NCBI GenBank assembly: GCA_031276585.1
Contig: JAISMT010000222.1
Coordinates: forward strand, 1 to 5,102
Direction of reading: 5' to 3'
DNA: 5,102 bases
From: Bifidobacteriaceae bacterium
GTDB lineage: Bacteria > Actinomycetota > Actinomycetes > Actinomycetales > WQXJ01
Below, piece by piece: positions 1 through 5,102 of this stretch. The notes under the pieces are model-generated. The model was not told the origin of the DNA and ran no database searches. It worked only from the letters and a program-made list of their open reading frames with translations. The position numbers and the translations under genes are program-made. Position 1 is the stretch's first letter. Every line of letters begins with the position of its first letter.

Positions 1-2199
1 GCAATTGCCGCTCTAGCGCAAGAACACGGCGCCGCTGTAGTGGCGCTCACCATCGACGAGGAAGGCCAAGCCCGCACCGCTGCAGCTAAAGTGCGGATTG
101 CCCGCCGGTTGATTCACGAGCTGCTGGACCGGGGTATACAGCTCAGCGACATTCTGGTGGATGCTTTGACTTTCCCCATCGGTACCGGACAGGAAGAAAC
201 CCGCCGCGATGCCCTAGAGACCCTCACCGCGCTTTCCCGTTTGCGGGCCGAATTCCCACCACTCCACCTGATGTTGGGCGTCTCTAACGTCTCGTTTGGG
301 CTGGCTCCCACCGCCCGGGTGGTGTTGAACTCGGTGTTCTTAGACCAGGCGGTGCGGGCGGGGCTCGATGCTGCCATAGTGCGGCCCGGTGGGATTTTGC
401 CTTTGGACCGTTTGGATCCCCAAGCGGTCCAAGCGGCCGAGGATCTAGTGTTTGACCGCCGCCGCGACGGCTATGACCCTCTGCTGACGTTGTTGGAGTT
501 GACCAGTGACACGGATCTAACCCAGACCACTGGTCCTCGTTTGGAAGATTTGGCTCCGTTGGAGCGGTTAGCGGAACGTTTGATTAGCGGTAACCGGGCT
601 GGTCTCGAAGCGGACGTAGATGCAGCTTTGGCGGAGGGTGCCACCCCGTTAGGCGTTATCAACGACCATTTGTTGCCCGCCATGGAACAAGTGGGGGAGC
701 TATTTGGTCAGGGGCGTATGCAACTGCCGTTTGTGTTGCAGTCAGCGGAAGTGATGAAGGCGGCGGTAGCCCATTTGGAGCCGCTGATGGCGCAGGAAAG
801 CCAAGAGCCGAAAGGCACGGTGGTGTTGGCCACGGTGGCGGGAGATGTGCACGATATCGGTAAGAACCTGGTGGATATAGTCCTATCCAATAACGGCTAC
901 CAGGTGCGCAACATTGGGATTAAACAATCGATTGGGCAGATACTGGCCGCCGCCCGCGAATCGAATGCAGACGCCATCGGCATGTCCGGATTGCTGGTCA
1001 AATCCACCCAAGTGATGCGCCAAAACCTCGAAGAGATGGTGGTGCAGGGATTAGCGCAACGCTGGCCCGTATTTTTGGGAGGCGCGGCTTTGACCCGCCG
1101 GTTTGTGGAAGAAGATTTAGCGCCCCAGTTCCCGGGCCGGGTCTACTACTCCAAAGACGCTTTCGAGTGTTTACGGGTCATGAACCAAGTGGTGGCGCCC
1201 GCCGCCGGCCCGGTAGATGACGTCACGCCGGTATCTGATGCTGTCTCAACGGCCGTAACAGAACCACCGGTAGACGCTGCCACCCCTACGTCTGCGACGG
1301 CATCGTCTACAGCGGAGGCGGCGCCAGCCGCAGCATCGGCCGCACCGGCTAACGTTCCCACTCCGCCGAAAGCTCGTCGCCCCCCAAGTCGGGTACCACC
1401 GGCCGGTAACAGCACCCCAGAACCGTTAGACCGGGCCCCTATCCCAGTGCCGCCGTTCTGGGGGGTGCGCCGAGCTAAAGGCATACCTTTGCAGGACTAC
1501 CTGCCTTACCTCGACAAACGGACTCTATTTGAGGCGCGTTGGGGACTCAAAGCGGGTCTAGGCTCCGCTACCGTGCAGGAATTAGCGCAAAGTGAAGGTG
1601 AACCGCGCTTGGCGGCGGCTCTGGAACGGATCCGGTTGGATTCTTTGGCCCGCCCCCAAATCGCTTGGGGTTACTTTCCAGTCCGGCGGGAAGGTCAAAG
1701 CGTAGTGATATTGGAGTCTCCAGAACTGTCTGCAGCGGAAAGAGCCCGGCTGGAATTTCCCCGGCAACCCTCCGGGCGGCGGCGTTCTTTGGTGGACTAT
1801 ATAGACCCGGAAGCGGTAGACGTGTTGGCGTTGCAGGTAGTTACCATGGGGGAGAAATTCTCGGAAGCTACCGCCGAGTTGTTTACAGCCGGAGATTACC
1901 GCTCTTACCTGGAATTACATGGGGTTTCCGTGGAATTAGCGGAAGCGTTGGCCCAGCTGGCCCACCAACGGATTCGCTCCGAGTTGGGCTTAGCCGAATC
2001 CCAGGGACAGCGTTATTCCTTAGGCTATCCGGCCTGTCCCGATTTGGGGCAACGCCGTATTCTGTTTCAGTTATTAGAAGCCGAGGCGTTAGGTTTAGCG
2101 CTGACCGAGGCTGATTTATTAGAACCGGAACAGTCCACCGATGCGATGGTATTTCACCACCCAGCGGCCACCTATTTTTCTGTGAAAGGAACCCCATGA
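1..2199 (+). CDS. metH: Cobalamin-dependent methionine synthase, 5'-truncated by window edge
   Basis: This enzyme transfers a methyl group from 5-methyltetrahydrofolate to homocysteine through cob(I)alamin, giving methionine and tetrahydrofolate in the cytoplasm. The frame is open from base 1 (732 codons visible). The GTG at 40 lies inside the conserved GAAVVALTIDEEGQART stretch and is not the start; the homocysteine domain and first part of the pterin domain lie off the left edge. Counting from base 1, residues 1-165 end the methyltetrahydrofolate domain, about 180-265 form the helical cap, and about 270-395 form the Rossmann B12 domain with GDVHDIGKNLV, whose His284 (bases 850-852) is the expected cobalt ligand. 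SGLLVKS and GGAALTRRF follow. Residues 399-484 are a low-complexity linker. From about 485 to the end is the S-adenosylmethionine-binding reactivation domain, with HGVSVELAEA and the signature RYSLGYPACPDL (671-682). All visible domains look intact. The stop overlaps the next gene by ATGA. Identification is near certain. Confidence 0.97.
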   Translation, partial: AIAALAQEHGAAVVALTIDEEGQARTAAAKVRIARRLIHELLDRGIQLSDILVDALTFPIGTGQEETRRDALETLTALSRLRAEFPPLHLMLGVSNVSFGLAPTARVVLNSVFLDQAVRAGLDAAIVRPGGILPLDRLDPQAVQAAEDLVFDRRRDGYDPLLTLLELTSDTDLTQTTGPRLEDLAPLERLAERLISGNRAGLEADVDAALAEGATPLGVINDHLLPAMEQVGELFGQGRMQLPFVLQSAEVMKAAVAHLEPLMAQESQEPKGTVVLATVAGDVHDIGKNLVDIVLSNNGYQVRNIGIKQSIGQILAAARESNADAIGMSGLLVKSTQVMRQNLEEMVVQGLAQRWPVFLGGAALTRRFVEEDLAPQFPGRVYYSKDAFECLRVMNQVVAPAAGPVDDVTPVSDAVSTAVTEPPVDAATPTSATASSTAEAAPAAASAAPANVPTPPKARRPPSRVPPAGNSTPEPLDRAPIPVPPFWGVRRAKGIPLQDYLPYLDKRTLFEARWGLKAGLGSATVQELAQSEGEPRLAAALERIRLDSLARPQIAWGYFPVRREGQSVVILESPELSAAERARLEFPRQPSGRRRSLVDYIDPEAVDVLALQVVTMGEKFSEATAELFTAGDYRSYLELHGVSVELAEALAQLAHQRIRSELGLAESQGQRYSLGYPACPDLGQRRILFQLLEAEALGLALTEADLLEPEQSTDAMVFHHPAATYFSVKGTP
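1195..1452 (+). other. Low-complexity Ala/Pro/Thr/Ser linker inside MetH
   Basis: This segment encodes about 86 residues dominated by Ala, Pro, Thr, Ser and Val. It sits between the end of the B12 domain (DAFECLRVMNQ) and the start of the reactivation domain (PPFWGVRRAKG). The first half is acidic and neutral; the second half carries a basic patch (PKARRPPSR). No secondary structure or known motif is apparent, so it is read as a flexible tether letting the B12 domain swing between partner domains. The frame is unbroken and both flanking domains are intact, so it is not a frameshift artefact. Confidence 0.8.
2184..2190 (+). promoter_or_regulatory. Ribosome binding site for the HAD gene, inside the metH end
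   Basis: GAAAGGA lies 5 nt before the ATG at 2196 and within the last codons of metH. It is the best Shine-Dalgarno match on this side of the window. It supports the ATG at 2196 and translation coupled to metH termination through the ATGA overlap. Confidence 0.7.
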
Positions 2200-2858
2200 C
2201 AGCCCTGGAATTGAAGGCAGTTTTGTGGGACCTAGACGGAACCGTGGTGGATTCCGAACCGGCTTGGTTTGCGGCTGAGCTGGTGCTGGCGGAACGTTTT
2301 GGTGCTCAGTGGGCAAACCAGGATGCAAAATCTCTGGTGGGGGCGGATTTATATGACACCGCCAAGGTGCTGCAAGCCGCCGGCGTGGATTTAGACAGTG
2401 AAACCTTGGTGAACGCACTGTTGGACCTGGTGATAGAGAAAGTACTGGCGGCCGAATCATGGCAGCCGGGCGTGTTGGAGGCTTTAGCGAGTTGCCGGGA
2501 GGCGGGCTTGGACTGTGCCTTAGTTTCCATGTCTTGGCGGCGGTTCACCTCAGCGATTTCAGACCGCTTACCGGGCGTTTTCCGAGTAGTGGTTTCGGGT
2601 GATGAAGTCTCGCGGGGCAAACCTGACCCGGAGGCTTACCTAACGGCAGCGCAACTGCTGGGATACACCCCGGCCCAATGCATCGCGGTGGAAGATAGCC
2701 CTACGGGTACGGCTTCCGCCGTGGCGGCAGGAATTACTACGGTGGCGGTACCGGGGCTGGTGGCGGTCCCAGCACAGGCCCGGGTGGTGCCGGTTAGCAG
2801 TGCTGAGCAGATCACTGCGGAGTGGTTGCGGCGGGTGCATCGGGAAATGGCGGGATAG
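2196..2858 (+). CDS. HAD-superfamily phosphatase (beta-phosphoglucomutase-like subgroup)
   Basis: This 220-residue cytoplasmic protein is probably a Mg2+-dependent phosphatase acting on a small phosphorylated metabolite; the substrate cannot be read from the sequence. All four HAD motifs are present: motif I DLDGT with nucleophile Asp12 and acid/base Asp14; motif II at LVSMS (Ser111); motif III Lys142 in GKPDPEAY; motif IV Glu166-Asp167 in VEDSPTG. The alpha-helical insert after motif I (about residues 18-88) is a type I cap, as in the beta-phosphoglucomutase/phosphoglycolate phosphatase group. Length is normal for the family and nothing is missing. The ATG overlaps the metH stop by 4 bp and has a good ribosome binding site, so it is probably co-transcribed with metH. 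I recall a HAD gene after metH in other actinobacteria, but a role in one-carbon metabolism is inference. The last 47 bp overlap the opposing nuclease gene. Confidence 0.93.
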   Translation: MTALELKAVLWDLDGTVVDSEPAWFAAELVLAERFGAQWANQDAKSLVGADLYDTAKVLQAAGVDLDSETLVNALLDLVIEKVLAAESWQPGVLEALASCREAGLDCALVSMSWRRFTSAISDRLPGVFRVVVSGDEVSRGKPDPEAYLTAAQLLGYTPAQCIAVEDSPTGTASAVAAGITTVAVPGLVAVPAQARVVPVSSAEQITAEWLRRVHREMAG

Positions 2859-3633
2859 CCCCACCAAACAACGGGCACTGGGGTTGGAAAGAACACCAGC
2901 CGCAGAGTGGTCCTTTGGCGGGCGGGAAGTCTTGGGCTTCGAGCATCCGGTTGATCTGCTGCCAGATGGTTTCAATTTTGAGGCGGGTTCTTTCTAAATC
3001 TCCGGCGCTGGGTACCGCCTCTACCCGGTTTTGGTTTCCCAAATACAACAGCAGCACCATGGCGGGGATTTGGCCTCGGGTGAGCCACAACACCAAAGCA
3101 TAGAACCGCAGCTGGAACAACATTTCAGCTTGGTAACGCGGTGCTGGTGATTTCCCGGTTTTGTAATCCACCACTCGCAACGCCCCGCTACCGGGTGCCA
3201 CATCCAGGCGGTCAATATAGCCTTTCAGTTTCAGGCCGTCCTCTAGGGAGGCTTCCACTAACAGTTCGGTTGATTCGGGGAGTAGACGGGTGGGGTCTTC
3301 CAATTGGAAATAGGCTTGCACCAGGTTCCTGGCCCCGCTGAGGAAGTCTTCCTCGGTCAGTGAGCCGGTAAACAGTTGATCCACTCGGTTGTCGCGTTCC
3401 CGCAGTTTTTGGTACGCGTTTGGAACTAACGTTTGGGCTGCTTCCAAAGTGCGTTGTTCCCGGTCCAGTTGAAACAGAGCTTCTAAAACGGAATGGACCA
3501 CGGTTCCGCGCATAGCAGCGGCCGATGCCGCCTCGGGCAGACGGTCGATGGCCCGGTAGCGGTACAAGAGGGGGCAACGCATGAAATCTGCGGCTCGGGA
3601 AGGCGATAAAGATTGGACCAACATGTCACCCAC
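2812..3633 (-). CDS. RecB/Cas4-like PD-(D/E)XK nuclease with Fe-S cysteine signature
   Basis: This 273-residue stand-alone nuclease-domain protein resembles the C-terminal nuclease of RecB/AddB and Cas4. Visible motifs in order are SPSRAADFMRC (Cys20), RGTVVH (His47), GYIDRLD (Asp141), VVDYKTGK (Asp156 and Lys158) and FQLRFYAL (Gln174, Tyr178), followed by CGWCSFQPQC (Cys244, Cys247, Cys253). One N-terminal plus three C-terminal cysteines is the known AddB/Cas4/Dna2 pattern for a 4Fe-4S cluster that holds the fold together. No helicase domain or Cas gene is present. Actinobacterial homologues of the Rv2119 type sit beside trmI, as here; their role is poorly defined, and DNA repair or processing is inference. 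The start is GTG at 3633, preceded by AGGAAAG at 7 nt; an in-frame TAG just upstream excludes a longer protein. ATG at 3624 is the only close alternative. The C-terminal tail after the cysteines is Pro/Ala rich and overlaps the HAD gene. Confidence 0.92.
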   Translation of the reverse strand: MGDMLVQSLSPSRAADFMRCPLLYRYRAIDRLPEAASAAAMRGTVVHSVLEALFQLDREQRTLEAAQTLVPNAYQKLRERDNRVDQLFTGSLTEEDFLSGARNLVQAYFQLEDPTRLLPESTELLVEASLEDGLKLKGYIDRLDVAPGSGALRVVDYKTGKSPAPRYQAEMLFQLRFYALVLWLTRGQIPAMVLLLYLGNQNRVEAVPSAGDLERTRLKIETIWQQINRMLEAQDFPPAKGPLCGWCSFQPQCPLFGGAIPPFPDAPAATTPQ

Positions 3634-3640
3634 AGTAGGG

Positions 3641-3647
3641 CTTTCCT
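3641..3647 (-). promoter_or_regulatory. Ribosome binding site deciding the GTG start of the nuclease gene
   Basis: On the minus strand this reads AGGAAAG, 7 nt before GTG at 3633 but 16 nt before the alternative ATG at 3624. It also overlaps the in-frame TAG stop that bounds the open frame. The spacing favours the GTG start. Confidence 0.65.
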
Positions 3648-3675
3648 AGCTCGACTGGTTATGCGGCCACTGCTG

Positions 3676-3681
3676 TACTGT
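3676..3681 (+). promoter_or_regulatory. Candidate -10 box for a leaderless trmI transcript
   Basis: TACTGT fits the actinobacterial -10 consensus TANNNT and ends 8 nt before the trmI ATG, which would place the transcription start at or next to the A of ATG. No convincing Shine-Dalgarno precedes the ATG; GGACGG at 3682-3687 is only 2 nt away. A weak -35-like TCGACT lies at 3651-3656 with a long 19-nt spacer. The region is the 56-bp divergent gap shared with the nuclease gene, so a promoter is expected here. The exact site is inference. Confidence 0.4.
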
Positions 3682-3689
3682 GGACGGCC

Positions 3690-4649
3690 ATGAGTGAAGC
3701 CACCGGCGCCCGGCAGCGGCGTGGTCCGTTCCGAGTGGGGGACCGAGTCCAGTTGACGGACACCAAAGGCCGCCCCAACACCATCGTGCTGGAAGAAGGG
3801 AAAGTGTTCCATTCCCACCGGGGTTCTTTCAGACATGACGAGTTGATTGGGCTGCCGGAAGGCAGTGTGATTGCTACCACCGCTGGAACGCAATACGTGG
3901 CGCTCCGTCCGTTGCTAGCGGATTTTGTGTTGTCCATGCCGCGGGGAGCGGCGGTGATCTACCCCAAAGATGCCGGGCAAATTCTGCAAATGGCAGACAT
4001 CTACCCGGGGGCTTGGGTGATTGAAGCGGGAGCCGGATCGGGCGCTCTAACCATGTCTTTGTTGCGGGGCGTGGGGGATCAAGGGAAAGTGGTGAGTGTA
4101 GAACGGCGGGAGGACTTTGCGCCCATCGCCCGGGCCAACGTGGAAAGTTGGTTTGGTGCCCCCCATCCGGCTTGGGATTTACGGGTAGGAGACCTGGCTG
4201 ACGTAGCCCACAATCTAGAAGCCGGGGCCTATCACCGGATGGTGCTAGATCTGCTGGCTCCTTGGGAACACGTAGCTGCCGCCCACCGGGTGTTAGCTCC
4301 GGGTGGCGTGTTGATGGCTTACGTAGCCACCACCACCCAAATGTCCCGCCTGGTAGAGACACTGCGGGCCGATGAAGGTTTTACCGAGCCGGAAGCTTGG
4401 GAATCCACCGTACGGGGTTGGCATGTGGAGGGTCTCTCGGTGCGCCCCGAACACCGCATGATTGGCCACACCGGATTTTTGGTGCGGACACGCATTCTGG
4501 CCCCGGGGGTCAAGGCTCCGGAACGCCGCCGCCGCCCCGCTCCGGGAGCTTATAACGCCGAGGGATTGGAGTGGACTCCCCAAGAGCTGGGAGAACGCAC
4601 GGTCTCTGACCGGAAGATACGCCGTTTACGCCGTGAGTTGGAAGGCTAG
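3690..4649 (+). CDS. trmI: tRNA (adenine-N1-)-methyltransferase, m1A58 type
   Basis: This enzyme methylates N1 of adenine 58 in the T-loop of tRNA using S-adenosylmethionine, stabilising tRNA; bacterial members act as homotetramers in the cytoplasm. The 319-residue protein has an N-terminal small beta domain (about residues 14-75, from FRVGDRVQL), the connecting segment RGAAVIYPKDAGQIL (85-99), and a Rossmann-type methyltransferase domain. That domain has motif I EAGAGSGALT (112-121), acidic Glu138 at the end of strand 2, GDLAD around Asp169, and the DLLAPW motif (187-192). The conserved C-terminal element IGHTGFLVRTR (258-268) follows. The tail from about 278 is basic (ERRRRPAPG, then KIRRLRRELEG). 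Length is slightly above the bacterial family because of this tail. The ATG at 3690 is the only usable start, since a TAG at 3636 lies in frame upstream. It is divergent from the nuclease gene and is followed after 51 bp by rpe. Recognition is strong. Confidence 0.96.
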   Translation: MSEATGARQRRGPFRVGDRVQLTDTKGRPNTIVLEEGKVFHSHRGSFRHDELIGLPEGSVIATTAGTQYVALRPLLADFVLSMPRGAAVIYPKDAGQILQMADIYPGAWVIEAGAGSGALTMSLLRGVGDQGKVVSVERREDFAPIARANVESWFGAPHPAWDLRVGDLADVAHNLEAGAYHRMVLDLLAPWEHVAAAHRVLAPGGVLMAYVATTTQMSRLVETLRADEGFTEPEAWESTVRGWHVEGLSVRPEHRMIGHTGFLVRTRILAPGVKAPERRRRPAPGAYNAEGLEWTPQELGERTVSDRKIRRLRRELEG

Positions 4650-4688
4650 CCTTGAGCGAAGCAACTATTCGCCGGGTGACTATGTAGG

Positions 4689-4694
4689 TACGCT
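4689..4694 (+). promoter_or_regulatory. Possible -10 box for rpe
   Basis: TACGCT fits TANNNT and ends 6 nt before the rpe GTG, the geometry expected for a leaderless transcript. No -35 match is visible at normal spacing, and the only Shine-Dalgarno-like bases are a lone AGG at 4686-4688. Such a short motif is expected by chance fairly often, so confidence is low. Read-through from trmI is the alternative. Confidence 0.2.
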
Positions 4695-4700
4695 GGTGCG

Positions 4701-5102
4701 GTGCCAGTAGAGATAGCGGCCTCCATCCTTTCCGCAGATTTCGCTAATCTGCAAAGCGAACTAGAACGGATCCGGAACGCGGATTGGGTTCATATGGACG
4801 TAATGGATAACCATTTTGTGCCCAACCTGACCTTGGGGTTGCCAGTGGCACAGCGGATTGTCCAGGTCAGTCCCATACCGGTGGATGCCCATCTCATGAT
4901 TCAAGCACCAGACCGTTGGGCGCCGGCTTATGCGGAGGCGGGCGCTACCAGCGTTACTTTTCACGTTGAAGCCGCCAAAGCCCCGGTCCGTTTGGCGCGG
5001 GTGTTACGGAACTTAGGGGCTCAGGTTGGTGTTGCTTTGAACCCGGCCACTCCGGTGGCGGCTTTAGAAAACCTGATCGATGAGGTGGATTTGGTTTTGG
5101 TG
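4701..5102 (+). CDS. rpe: Ribulose-phosphate 3-epimerase, 3'-truncated by window edge
   Basis: Rpe interconverts D-ribulose 5-phosphate and D-xylulose 5-phosphate in the pentose phosphate pathway, using a metal-dependent TIM barrel in the cytoplasm. The first 134 codons are visible and remain open to the last base. Signature segments are [13 protein letters not shown] (5-17), [13 protein letters not shown] (30-42) with metal ligands His31 and Asp33, VDAHLM (61-66) with His64 and the Asp62 catalytic base, VTFHVEA (85-91), and GVALNPATP (110-118). The phosphate-binding loop and second catalytic Asp lie beyond the window. The GTG at 4701 is the only possible start: an in-frame TGA sits at 4677-4679 and no other start codon intervenes. 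The common family motif VMDG(x)FVPN has Asn in place of Gly here. It follows trmI by 51 bp on the same strand, so it may share that transcript or have its own promoter. Confidence 0.96.
   Translation, partial: MPVEIAASILSADFANLQSELERIRNADWVHMDVMDNHFVPNLTLGLPVAQRIVQVSPIPVDAHLMIQAPDRWAPAYAEAGATSVTFHVEAAKAPVRLARVLRNLGAQVGVALNPATPVAALENLIDEVDLVLV

Noticed and set aside
40..42. GTG codon as a possible start of metH
   Set aside because: The frame is open to base 1, and the codons before it encode the conserved AQEHGAAV stretch of the pterin domain; the gene begins off the window.
1146..1484. 112-codon minus-strand frame opposite the MetH linker
   Set aside because: It is an Ala/Gly-rich antisense shadow of the linker with no recognisable motif, and the plus-strand MetH frame is continuous across it.
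1624..1635. 12-bp match GAACGGATCCGG, also at 4764-4775
   Set aside because: Both copies encode the same Glu-Arg-Ile-Arg helix stretch in unrelated proteins and contain a short palindrome; there are only two copies, so chance is enough.
1665..2114. 149-codon plus-strand frame within metH
   Set aside because: It lies in another frame of the conserved reactivation domain, is Arg/Gly/Ser rich, and has no family signature.
2859..2883. CCCCA/TGGGG inverted repeat just after the HAD stop as a terminator
   Set aside because: The stem is only 5 bp with a 15-nt loop and no T-tract, and it lies in the conserved coding end of the nuclease gene.
2812..3633. Cas4 of a CRISPR system
   Set aside because: The motifs are shared by the wider RecB/AddB family; no cas genes or repeat-spacer array are present, and the neighbours match the housekeeping locus.
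3874..4362. 162-codon minus-strand frame opposite trmI
   Set aside because: It is a Pro/Arg/Leu-rich shadow of the trmI methyltransferase domain, with no motif and no ribosome binding context.
4761..4964. 67-codon minus-strand frame opposite rpe
   Set aside because: The plus strand here encodes unmistakable Rpe motifs; the antisense frame has none.

Overview
The window looks like chromosomal housekeeping DNA from an actinobacterium. The evidence is moderate-to-high G+C (mid-50s percent by eye, not computed), GTG as well as ATG starts, frequent TTG leucine codons, and the proteins themselves. The TrmI reads like the mycobacterial Rv2118c type of tRNA m1A58 methyltransferase. Its neighbours include a short RecB-like nuclease and a metH-HAD phosphatase pair, a set I recall from other actinobacteria. 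The fairly low G+C for that phylum would fit a host-associated lineage such as the Actinomycetaceae, but that assignment is only a guess.

Layout: (1) 1-2199, plus strand: the C-terminal two thirds or so of cobalamin-dependent methionine synthase (metH), cut by the left edge. It carries the end of the methyltetrahydrofolate domain, the cap and B12 domains, a long Ala/Pro/Thr/Ser linker and the reactivation domain. (2) 2196-2858, plus strand: a HAD-superfamily phosphatase that overlaps the metH stop by ATGA and is probably translationally coupled to it. (3) 2812-3633, minus strand: a small RecB/Cas4-type PD-(D/E)XK nuclease with a four-cysteine iron-sulfur signature. Its 3' end overlaps the HAD gene tail to tail by 47 bp. 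(4) 3634-3689: a 56-bp divergent intergenic region. (5) 3690-4649, plus strand: trmI. (6) 4701-5102, plus strand: the first 134 codons of ribulose-phosphate 3-epimerase (rpe), cut by the right edge.

The genes serve separate jobs: methionine and one-carbon metabolism (metH), probable small-molecule dephosphorylation (HAD), DNA processing (nuclease), tRNA modification (trmI) and the pentose phosphate pathway (rpe). metH and HAD look like one transcription unit. trmI and rpe could be another, or each could have its own promoter: both starts lack a good Shine-Dalgarno and have a TANNNT -10-like hexamer 6-8 nt upstream, a pattern expected of leaderless transcripts.

I found no mobile element, CRISPR array, RNA gene or clearly new system. 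No gap without a gene exceeds 60 bp. The points worth a second look are the coding-sequence overlap, the possible leaderless starts, the MetH linker and the gene order after trmI.
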